Part shown: one piece after another, positions 12,354 to 22,509 of the stretch
Position numbering within the stretch: position 1 is the first letter of the stretch
How the letters are laid out: every line of letters begins with the position of its first letter
Source: Burhinus oedicnemus
Lineage: Eukaryota; Chordata; Aves; Charadriiformes; Burhinidae
Length of the DNA stretch: 64,000 bases
Reading direction: 5' to 3'
Assembly: GCA_008921705.1 (NCBI GenBank)
Contig: VFFE01007789.1
Span: 2,687,777-2,751,776, forward strand
The notes under the pieces: generated by a model
Database searches by the model: none
What the model saw: only the letters and a program-made list of their open reading frames with translations
Told to the model about the DNA's origin: nothing
Translations under genes and position numbers: made by a program

Positions 12354-15300
12354 GGATCTTCGATTTATCCTCTATCAGAGTCCGTGCATCAATCCGCTAC
12401 ACCCTTGAGCATGCATTCCCCACCAGCCCTTCCTTGTTGGTGAGAACAAGGGTCCAGCATAGCAATTCTCCTCATTGGCTTCTCTGTCACTTGGAGTAGG
12501 AAGTTATCATTGATGCATTACAGGAACCTCCTGCATTGCTTATGGCCTGCTGTGTTGTCCCACCAGCAGATATCAGGGTAGTTGAAATCCCCCAAGAGGA
12601 CCAAGGTTTGTGAATGTGAGGCTGCTCCTATCCGACTATAGCGGGCCTCATCTGCTCAGTCTTCCTGGTTAGGTGGCCTGTAGCAGACTCCCACTGTAAT
12701 GTCACCTGTCTCTACCTTCCCTTTAATCCTGACCCATAAGTTCTTGGTCAGCTCCTCATCCATCCCCAGGCAGAGCTCCATGCACTCCAGCTGGTCCTTG
12801 ACATAGAGGGCAACACCCCCTCCTCATCTCCCCTGCCTGTCCTGCCTGAAAAGCCTGTATCCTTCCATTTGAATGCTCCAGCCATGGGAACTATCCCACC
12901 ATGTCTCTGTGATGCCATTAAGATCATACTCTTGCAGGCATGCGCATGTCTCTTAACTCCTCTTGTTGATTCCCCATGCTGCATGCATTTGTATAGAGGC
13001 GTTTAAGTTGGGCACCCCATGAAGCTGACTTATTGGCTGGAGTGTATATGTCACCCCTTCCATGGACTCTTTTGCCTGCTGCTCTGCAGAGGACAAATAG
13101 TTGTCTGGTGGTGAGTCAGCATCCAAGGGTACATGCTGACGTGAGGTTAGGGGATATGGTGAGTATAATGTGGTGAATGGTGAGGAACGAGGATGGTTGC
13201 ATTTGAAGAGCTGAACTTTGTCATGGAGAAATGTTTCAACTCTTCCTTGCTTATATGTGTATTGATGGTAAAGTGTCTTGCGCTTCTTCGCTCTTCCCTT
13301 TTCCCCCCAGCTGATGAGAAACATGCTGATAGCATCACGTTAGTAGGTAAAGAAATGGAGACTCTAAGGTTGACTTCCAGAACTACAAAGTTCTGCCATA
13401 TTTATCTCGGGCTGTTGAACTGCTTTTCTGAATATACTAAAGGAGATGTGAAGTGTGCTTGAATTTAGGCTTGAGTTTCTCAAAGTTGCATATAAAAACT
13501 ACTTGATAGTCATGGCTTGTTCTTCTGCCTGTAAATGGGAGATGGTATCATGTCTTTATAGGTGAAAGCTGTCTAAAAGGCATGCTTTACTCCAGGAACA
13601 CTATTTTTGCTATTGCATCAGGCTGCTGGTTTGAGTTTTGGCCCAGAGTTTTATGTATTTATTTCCCCCCCCCCTTACCCATTGGGGAATCATACGTGAA
13701 ATGATCGTGCTGTTTTGTACCATTTAGACTATTTTATGTCTAATAATGTCTGGTCTAGAGGAGATAATTCAATTGATCTTATTAATGCAGATTTCTATGA
13801 ATTGTGGTTTAAGATTGATCAGTGACAAGAAAATTAGTAACTTTTTAAATTACTTTGAAAAACTGAAGTTTCTAAAGCATGATTCCTATTCAGTATTCAT
13901 CAACATATCTTCCTGACCCCTTCCCCTAGCCACCCAAAAAAATTATTCTGTATTAGATGCATTATCTGTTTTACAGCTACTTCTGAGATTTTTCACAGGA
14001 CTGTCTTTCCAACGTCTTTGGATCTTTCATACCTCTGAACTACTTAAATGCCATATGTCACCATGAAGCTGTTAATGGGCATATAAAAGATAGAATTCGG
14101 ATTCTATCTCTGCCTCTTGGGATTTTGGTAACATACAGAGTTTTATGGGAATTATTTTTCTAGCAGAGACCACTTCTTTGACCATTTTACTATTATGTCA
14201 GCTCTCAAATTCTTCTACTAGTTTAGTATTGTTTTCCAAGAAACTAAAGAAGAAGAAAATAATTATTAATACAGTTTTCCTAAATGGTGTCTTATAAAAT
14301 AGTGGTTTTAAATAGTCATCCTATATAACAGAAATTAAATGGATATTTGTCTTTTTGCTCTAACAGATGTTAAGCTATAGTCCTACTCTCCTACTTTTAA
14401 ATAAAGGCATTTAATTTTATTTTTAATTCAAAACTTGGCAGCTCACCACCAGACATTTTATTTCCAAAATATGTGTGGTACGGCTTAATCCTTTCTTCTG
14501 GGTACAGAGAGGAAGTTTCCAGGATGTGGGACTATTAGACCAGCGTCATACATATGTACATAAGAAGAGCAGCTATGTTTTTTCTTGTTGCTATTCTTTT
14601 TTCTTTTTAAAAACCTTTCAAGGCAAGTTTTTTCTCGCTTCATGCCCACAGCATATCTTTTCTCTTTGAGGTTACTTTGCTCAAGCAGCTTCTACTGTGT
14701 GCAGAGAGGTTCTGCAAACAGGATATGTTTGCGAGTCTAAAGCAATTACTTACTGGCTAAATATGCAGTAGATAGCTAGACCTAACTTGAGGCTCTGCTA
14801 ACCATCCCAATGAGACTCTTGGTGAGCTTTTGCCAGACAATCTGTCATTAGTCAGGTGGAGAAGTCAGCCTCAGTGTTTCTTGAAGTAGGCTGAATCTTA
14901 TTGTTGTTGATTGCTGTCATCCAATTTGATGGGGTTTTTTCCCCCCATATGGTTTTATACCTTCTCATGCTGGTGGTTTTCCTCAAATTCAGGAGGTACT
15001 ATCGGTGCCTTAGATGCCTCACCTCTATATGTAATTTTTATCTTGTTAACTTGCTTAATTCTCTCTAGGTTTTCACGGATCTTTCTCACAACTTAACAGT
15101 CTTCTCAGGCATCTGAGACAAGGTTGCACTGCTGAGCTGTATCAAGACTAACCCTTCACTCACAGACACCTTTGTCCCTGGGAGAAGGTTTACAAAAAGT
15201 TCTGATAGAGGTATTGGGTAGGGTGGGTTGGAATGCTTATTGTCAAATATGGAAGACCCTAACTGCTGCTCCTTCCCTTCCCAATGCAGGATTTCTCCAT

Positions 15301-16044
15301 AGGCAAGTACTTTTGTGAGTCTCCTCTTTAAAACCAATAGCTCTGAACAAATTCTGCTGCCCAAGATACTTGGGCTGCGATAAGACAACTATTTTGATTA
15401 AGAAATTTAAGTCAGAGATTTCTCCAAAGTTTTTGTGTGTTGCCTGTTATGGAAGAGTTCTTAAGAATGGGAATGGCTTATAAACTAGAACTCATTGGGA
15501 TCAATCATGCACTTTGATCAATCTTTATTCCCAGTGGTTTGTTCTGTGCCAGTATTTCTGTGACCCTTCCCTGCCTCCCACCCCGCAGAAATTCTTCCTT
15601 GAAAATGGAAGGTTAAAAAAAAAAAAAAAGGTATCAAGGTTTGCATAGAACTTTTTTCACCCATACTAAACTGAGGTAAAATATCCTTCTGAATCTGAAG
15701 GCTCATCATTTCAGTTCCTCTAAATTTATCCGGATATTCCATTTAAGAGAGATCATTAATTGGCATGTCATATGTGATTATTTCATACCTGTGCATAATA
15801 TGTTGCTAAATGTGACATTAATAGTTCACTGTATAAGTCGTGATTTTTGTCTTCTGGTAATCTTAATTGTCTATTACAACCTCTCTGAAGTCAGTTATTA
15901 AACAAATCTTTTTACTTTGTTCATGTCAGTTACATACAGCACACATGTAGACATAGCAAGCTGAATATGTATGTTACTTAGAGCCATTTTGAGTTCCAGT
16001 ATCAAGCTGGATTACAAATGACTTGAGGGAAAAATAGCTTACTG

Positions 16045-16064
16045 ATTTATTTATTTATTTATTT
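16045..16064. repeat. TTTA microsatellite
   Basis: About five tandem TTTA units followed by an A run. Ordinary slippage repeat. Confidence 0.85.
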
Positions 16065-16700
16065 AAAAATTTATAAAATGTCTGAGCAGACTTGAAAAAC
16101 TTCTCTTTTTAATATTGCAGGTTCTTTTTATGTAAATCTTACCAGCCCCCTAAAGTTGCTCCTTAGATTTCAAGCCCTTCAGAATAGGATACCTGCTCTT
16201 GTTCAGTACTAACACAGAAATCTTGTATTATCAGCCTACAGATGCCGTTACAGTAAAGCAATGCTTATTCAATGAAAAGAAATATATAGTCTGATCTAGA
16301 GAGCCCATACGTATAATAAATAAAAGATTATTCAGCAAAATTTCAAGGCAGGAATGAAGGATGCAACCTTGACTTGTACTTGGGCATTCTGGATTGGTCA
16401 CAGTTATTGTAGCAGTGAAATTCTCCAGATGCATTTAATGAGGGCTATTAATTCTATGTTCTCTAATGGCATTAATTGTCCAGTACAGGACACAAATGAC
16501 TTGCCCTCTGAGAGAAACTTCATAGCTTGTTACAATCTGTGTGAAATATTTTCTGTCAGTTATGCAACTGTGCTTTTATTTTTTGACTTGTTTCTTACTG
16601 ATAATGGTGTTTAGCAACATGCAAACACAGCAGATTATGTTAGTGTCTTGATTGCTATGTGCTATGGATATCAAGTCATTACACAAAGCTTTATTGACGT

Positions 16701-16802
16701 TAATACTACATTCTAGTTAAGCAAAGCTCATGCACATTAATACTGCTACATAGAATGTAGTATTAAGAACGTAGTATTAATGTGCATGAATCTTTGCTTA
16801 AC
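16701..16802. repeat. Two interlocked inverted repeats (order a-b-a'-b')
   Basis: Arm a, TAATACTACATTCTA at 16701-16715, is the exact reverse complement of 16751-16765. Arm b at 16716-16744 (29 bases, from GTTAAGCAAAG to CACATTAATACT) pairs with 16773-16802, differing only by a one-base change and one extra base. The arms alternate a, b, a', b' rather than nesting, so both hairpins cannot form as simple concentric stems. GTAGTATTA is also directly repeated at 16757 and 16771. Local template switching or a remnant of a small inverted-repeat element could produce this. Confidence 0.9.
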
Positions 16803-17867
16803 TTTGCCATGGAATTTTTTTTCTTGTGTTACTTTACCTGCTCATGGGATACAGTATTTATAGAAATAATTAATGAAATCTATTAGAACCGTCTCCCCTC
16901 TCACTATGGAATTTATAACCAAAATTTGTGCTGAAGGACTAATGGTTCATCAGGACATCTTTTGGCCACACTGTTTCCTTTACTGTTGTGGGAAAGATTT
17001 TTTTTTTTTTTTCTCTTTCTCTTTCTTTTTTATAGTCTTATCACAGTTGGGTAAAGAAGGACATTTTTACCTTGAGGCCATGCAGAAAATATTGTTTCAA
17101 AACTCTTGTCTGGATGCTGGTCTGCTAATTGTAAAGCTGGTCAGAAGCTCTTATAGACCAAAAATATGCCTACCCTTCTCGAAAAAGGTCAAGAAGCATC
17201 TGTGTTAAGTTAGCCTTGTGAAATTGAATCCCCATACAAAGAGTGTTTTCAGAAGGACTATAAGACTTTGCAGACTAGTTCAAATTGACAAGAGGTAAAG
17301 TACTGTGGTTTTTTTAAGCTTTGCGTATAGTGCTTTCATAGGTGCTCTAAAGCTTTCATTTAATGAAAAGAACCGTCTTAAATTGCTCAGGTAAAGTAGG
17401 CTGGCATTACATAAGACTACATAAACTGACATAGTTGCCACATTGACTCCTGAGAGAAATGTTTAATTGGGAACCTAGACTGAGTTCCGCTCCCCCCTCC
17501 CCCCTCCCCTTTAACAGAATCAGTAGTAATTTTTCTATCAAATGAGATGTTCAGTGTGGCTTGATCAAAGAGAAATTTAATGGCTTTTAGGTGCATGTAA
17601 CTGGCTTCTGCTTGGTTTTCAAAATGTTACGTCTGATTTGGGTAGTCACACTGGTTGTAATGTGTGCATGTAGTATTTGAAGGGGTATGGTTTTTCTTTT
17701 GAATGTTGATTTATTTTGAGGGCTTTGTATTAGATTCCTTCTTCACATCTGACCGGGAATAAATGCAGGGGCAAGGACTAGTTGTTCAAAGCACAATCAT
17801 GCTTAGCAGTAGGTGGGTGGGGTATTTTTGTGAGCAAGTCTTCCTCTTGAAACAGCGGGGGGGTTTC

Positions 17868-17893
17868 TTTTTTTTTTTTTTTTTTTTTTTTTT
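17868..17893. repeat. T homopolymer run (26)
   Basis: An uninterrupted T run preceded by a G run and TTTC. It creates artefactual poly-Phe or poly-Lys open frames on the two strands. Confidence 0.92.
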
Positions 17894-20600
17894 GACAAAA
17901 GTGAGACAATGGAAGATTAAACTTAAAGAATATCCACAACAGGAGGTTTATGCTGCCTTCCACTCTTTTTTCCAATAACTAAGTAATTATGGTACTAACA
18001 TGGGATATAAGTGAACAATTAAATTCCCACTTTGAAAAAAGAGACATGTTCCATATCTAAAGACACTTAATTCACCTTTTCAGAGTTGATCTGTTTTAGA
18101 CTAGGGAGAAATGCATTTTTTTAATCTCTGTTAATGAAGCTGTGGTAACCCCATGGGTTTCAATAAGAAATGTAAATATCCACTCAGTTGGACAGAATTA
18201 TATTAATATGATGCACAGATCAGGGAAATGGAGCCCTAGAAGTGGGTATCTAGCAAGTGGGACCTGAGATCCAGTTTGTATTCCAGTGGGTGTTTAATAA
18301 ATATCCAGAGGGGAAAAACCTGAACAATGTAACTGAGAATACTTCTCACCAGAATATTCTAAGGTATGGAAATCGGAGCATTACCCTTGCAGATGGAAAC
18401 CCTCAGAGGATGCAAAAGTTTTGGGAATTGCATCTCAAGACAAAGTACTTAACCACAGGGTTATTGATTAAAAAAAAGAACACTCACTTAATTTTGCATG
18501 TTAGGTTTTTTGTGGCTCGTCACAAAAAGTTGTAAGTCAACAAAATCATTTAATAGCAAATATCTTACCAAAATCTTTTAAAATGAAGATGTTATGTACT
18601 AGAGTGAACAAGGCACAATTAGGAATTACCATTGTAGTGAGTTATGTATTTGCAAAAGTATACGTGTGAGTAAAATCTCTTGTAAATCTTGCAGCAAATG
18701 CTGGTAAAATGAACTCCATGTAATAATGCAAGTGGAAAAATTGTTTCCCATGTCTCTTAATTCATTGAGCTATACATCACCAGGAATTTCATTTCAAATA
18801 TCAATGCTGTACACACCCAGTGGCTAAATAGGTAAAACCAGAAGGCTTTTGTATTTGTGTTTCATCTTGTTTTGATTCATTTTGGTTTTTATTTTGTCCA
18901 GGATGCAGAAGTCTGTTTCACACAGAAAGTGGGGGTTTTGCTTCTGTTTAGACCCTGAATGAATCAGCCCAGAGAAAATGGGGTTTAGCCTTTATCCCAG
19001 AATTCTCTCTTAACGGTTTGATTGCAACTCTAACAAAAATAAACAAATTATGAGAAGTGGTAGTGAAGGAAACTCCTTGTCTACTTTAGGTACAGTGAGA
19101 TGATGAATCTTGCTTGTAGAACTGATTAGGGAAACTTCAGACTGCTACAGGTACAACCATTTAATGGTCGTGTTTTCTACAGCAGATAATATATTTTTTT
19201 TCAATAGTCATAAAATACAAAACTTCCTGCATGTTTTTCATATGAGTGGGAGATTTAAGCTTAAGAGTCTACTAGACTGACGTACTGCTGACAGAAATAA
19301 TTTGAGGGTGATCTAGTAGAGCAAAATAGCCTAAACCAACAACATATGAAGAATAAAGTATTTTGAACTGGCAGGCTGCTCAGGAAATTTTAGTTCAGAG
19401 GAAGCTAAACAATCTATTAGAATACAGCTGCCTAATTAAGGCTCTCAAGTAGCAAATCTTTGAAATCGGCATCAGTGTGAAGCCGACTGTTCAAGATGCC
19501 TTACAGTGCTTTGTAGGTAAAATACTATGTATCCCCAGTCTCACTGTGTAATCTTAATAAGATCTTGTTTTCAACACTTGGATTTAATAATGTCATATGG
19601 TGGATGTGAAAGGCTGACTTCAAAACTTATGTGACCTCCTTTAAATGATACGACATAGGATATTGTTAAGCCTTTCCTGAAATTGTGTTAAATATGTATT
19701 GGTTCCTGTGATGGGCTTAAGAACATGAAGGTGAGATGACAAATCAACTGGGTAATTCCAAGTACATATTAACATTTACTTGCTGAAAAGCTCCCTGGGA
19801 AGCTGTTAACAAATTCAGAAGATAGGTTTAAACACTATTTAATCACAAATGTATTACAGCAGGAAAACACTCTTGTATATATTACTTCAGATATTCAGCC
19901 AATGTATTTTAGCCTAGTTCCATAGCATCCAGTCCTTTTTTTCACTGCTGACATCTTTTATTGCATTAGCATTATGTAACTATCTGTAGGTGTACGAGTC
20001 TTTTGGGTTTTGTTTGTCTTTGTTTTAGTTTTTTTTTCCCCTAGTAATATTGTGTGTTGTGCTTTATTTGGTTCACATAGCTTACTGTATAGATGGCACT
20101 TGGCTTAACAGGTCCTTATGGATGTGTATTTCTCTTGGATATGACATAGCCAGTGGATTTGCTTCTTCAAACACTTCACCAGAAGAGACCATCTTTATGG
20201 AGGTGAAGAGAGTTTGTTCTCCATCTCTGCCCATTCATTGATCTCAGGGTGGCAGACAGTGGTTGGAATTTTATGAAGCCTTGTGTAGGTCCTGGGCTGT
20301 AAGGGCTGGTGTCATCTCTATAGGTTACTGAGTGACATTAGCTGGATGATACCTCTAATGATCATTGTTTATGAAAGTGGCGCGTCCCTGGAAGGAAAGC
20401 TGCATAGCTTGTTGTAAGTCCTAGTTAGTATGGTCTCTTCCATATCTCAGTCTTCATGGTTCACAAAGTGGGAGCTTCTGCTTCATGTGGCATGTGCATA
20501 TCTGATGTTCTCTTCCACATCAGTGCAATAACCTCCGCCTTCAGATGAAATGGAACAGTGAACAAGCTTTTCTCTCTGGTATGGCCAAAGGCGGTGGTTT

Positions 20601-21840
20601 CACAGAATCACAGAACAGTAGGAGTTGGAAGGGACCTTCAAAGATCATCTAGTCCAACCCCCCTGCCAAAGCAGGTTCTCCTAAAGCAGGTTACACAGGA
20701 TTGCATCCAGGTGGGTTTTGAATATCTCCAGAGAAGAAGACTCCACAACCTCTCTGGGCAGCCTGTTCCAGTACTCTGCTACCCTCAAAGTAAAGAAGTT
20801 TTTCCTCTTGTTGAGATGGAGTTTCCTGTGTTCCAGTTTGTGCCTGTTGCCCCTTGTCCTGTCGCTGGGCACCACTGAAAAGAGTTTGGCCCCATCCTCT
20901 TGACACCCACCCTTTAGATATTTATAAGCATTGATGAGATCCCCTCTCAGTCTTCTCTTCTACAGGCTAAACAGACCCAGATCTCTCAGCCTTTCCTCAT
21001 GAGTGGTGCTCCATTCCCTTGCTCATCTCTGTAGCCCTCTGCTGGACTCTCCAGTAGTTCCTTGTCTGTCTTGAACTGGGGAGCCTAGAATTGGACACAG
21101 TACTCCAGATGCAGCCTCACCAGGGCAGAGTAGAGCGGGAGGATGACCTCCCTCAACCCGCTGGCCACGTTCTTTTTAATGCACTCCAGGATACCATTGG
21201 CCTTCTTGGGCACAAGGGCACATTGCTGACTCATGGTCATCTTGTTGTCCACCAGGACTCCCAGGTATCTGCAGAGCTGCTTTCCAGCAGGTCAACCCCT
21301 AACCTGTACTGGTGCATGGGGTTATTCCTCCTTAGGTGCAGACTCTACACCTGCCCTTGTTGAAGTTCCACTCCACCAAACACTCTAGACTGTCCAGGTC
21401 TCACTGAATGGCAGCACAGCCTTCTGGTGTGTCAGCCACTCCTCCCAGTTTTGTGTCATCAGCAAACTTGCTGAGGGTATACTCTGTTCCCTCATCCAGG
21501 TCATTGATGAATATATTGAACAAGACTGGAGCCGGTACTGACCCCTGGGGAACACCCCTAGTTACAGACCTCCAACTGGACTCTGCACTGATGATCGCAA
21601 CCCTCCGAGCTCTGCCATTCAGCCAGTTTTCAATCCACCTCACTGTTCACTCATCTAACCCACACTTCCTAAGCTTACCTATGAGGATATTATGGAAGAC
21701 AGTGTCAAAAGCCTTGCTGAAGTCAAGGTAGACGACGTCCACTGCTCTCCCCTCGTGCACCCAGCCAGTCATGCCATCGTAGAAGGCTATCGGATTGGTC
21801 AAGCATGATTTCCACTTGGTGAATCCATGTTGACAGCTCC
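20601..21840 (-). mobile_element. CR1 non-LTR retrotransposon, copy B (5'-truncated)
   Basis: The element begins at its 3' tail (CACAGAATCACAGAACAG, read in reverse) at 20601. It runs on the minus strand back to the reverse transcriptase motif '[12 protein letters not shown]' near 21830, where homology ends. The ORF2 remnants are '[19 protein letters not shown]' (about 21650-21830), '[17 protein letters not shown]' with an intact FADD box at 21455-21466, and the C-terminus '[17 protein letters not shown]' (20681-20875). The endonuclease and N-terminal reverse transcriptase are absent, as expected of 5' truncation during target-primed insertion. Frames are broken between the segments. The C-terminus places it with copy D, not with A, C and E. 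The 5' boundary is uncertain by about 15 bases. Confidence 0.93.
21401..21643 (-). pseudogene. CR1 copy B reverse transcriptase palm fragment
   Basis: An 80-codon fragment with '[21 protein letters not shown]' followed by '[19 protein letters not shown]'. FADD is the metal-binding catalytic box of CR1-type reverse transcriptases and is intact here. It is an isolated fragment with no complete enzyme around it. Its closest match in the window is copy D. Confidence 0.9.
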
Positions 21841-22457
21841 TGTCTTTGTAGTTAAAAGCCTGGATAATCATCCATTTTCTTCTAAATAAAGGTGTAAACT
21901 CTGCATTGAAAACCAAGTGTATGATCATTAATGTAAAGTGTACCAGCAAGTTGCTAAGGACAAAATGAGAACTGCAGTAGGAGGAAGCATGTGACAGTGC
22001 CTGCATAGGTTGGCACAGGTAAATGGTCAGCTGTGCTGAGGAAAAGAAGCAGGATGTATTAATGAGAACGCAGCTAACTGGTGGGTAAAGACTGCTTGTG
22101 CTCTTCCACCAAGCTGCAGTCCCTAAGAGAAAATGAATAACGTAGCTACACGGAGAAAGCTCTCTGGTGAGGATTTTGTCAGCACTTCCGCGAAGTGTTT
22201 CAGATGAAGTCAAGACTTCAGCTCTCAAATCTTGTGAGCTAAAGGCAGGAGCAGAATAATGTGGACATCCAGCAGATAAGGTACAATTTTTGCAATTTCT
22301 AGCAGTTGCAGACAGCTCAACTGGCAATTAGCTACCTTCATGTTAGACATCAATCATGAAAAAGTCTCTAGTTCAGTAAAGGTAGAAGATGTTCAACGGA
22401 AGGGGCAAAACAAAAGGAATCATATGCTTTGTTTGGAAAAATTTATTTAAAATTTTT

Positions 22458-22509
22458 TATTAGTTGTTTTGTTGGTGGTTTTGTTGTTGTGGTTTGTTTT
22501 TTTTTTTAA
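22458..22509. repeat. T/G-rich low-complexity tract
   Basis: Irregular TTGTT and TTGGTGG units grading into a T run. No longer repeat unit is seen. Confidence 0.75.

Larger units (their letters stand above)
12124..12401 (+). mobile_element. Solo LTR-like insertion in CR1 copy A
   Basis: Aligning copy A with copy C shows 278 bases here with no CR1 counterpart. The insert begins TGTTTGTC and ends CCGCTACA, giving the TG...CA ends of a retroviral LTR. It has a TATAAA at 12275-12280 and an AATAAA at 12348-12353 placed near the 3' end, the usual order of promoter and polyadenylation signals within an LTR read on the plus strand. No gag, pol or env sequence and no second LTR are present, so a solo LTR left by recombination is likely. 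No target-site duplication is visible, and about 76 bases of CR1 present in copy C are missing at the junction. The endogenous retrovirus family cannot be named from this alone. Confidence 0.7.
10043..13055 (-). mobile_element. CR1 non-LTR retrotransposon, copy A (5'-truncated, split by an LTR)
   Basis: Read on the minus strand, this is most of CR1 ORF2, the endonuclease-reverse transcriptase that copies the element into the genome by target-primed reverse transcription. In order from the 5' end: degraded endonuclease (about 13050-12010), linker with '[13 protein letters not shown]' (11737-11964), reverse transcriptase N-terminal half with '[17 protein letters not shown]' (10960-11700), the FADD catalytic box at 10856-10867, the C-terminal half (10465-10836), and the last part ending '[10 protein letters not shown]' (10065-10373). 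These lie in different frames, so several frameshifts or stops have broken the ORF; one lies just downstream of FADD, where about two bases appear missing relative to copy C. The usual 3' tail is absent: homology begins abruptly at CCATGGGCAGGG. The 5' end is approximate. An LTR-like insertion interrupts the endonuclease at 12124-12401. Confidence 0.93.
13056..20600. other. AT-rich noncoding stretch, no gene recognised
   Basis: No open frame here shows a recognisable domain. Notable contents are a C run at 13665-13674, a TTTA microsatellite at 16045-16064, a cluster of TAAT/ATTA cores at 16431-16480, interlocked inverted repeats at 16701-16802, a C-rich mirror-like tract near 17491-17510 and a 26-base T run at 17868-17893. 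Confidence 0.6.

Noticed and set aside
12748..12984. Minus-strand 78-codon frame in the endonuclease part of copy A
   Set aside because: It is mostly out of frame with the CR1 endonuclease. The underlying sequence is CR1, but the translation is not its protein.
17763..17978. Frames spanning the 26-base T run
   Set aside because: Open only because of the homopolymer. No coding signal on either side.
21647..22327. 226-codon minus-strand open frame
   Set aside because: Only its last 60 or so codons (21647 to about 21838) are CR1 copy B reverse transcriptase. The N-terminal part is unrelated flanking DNA that happens to stay open.
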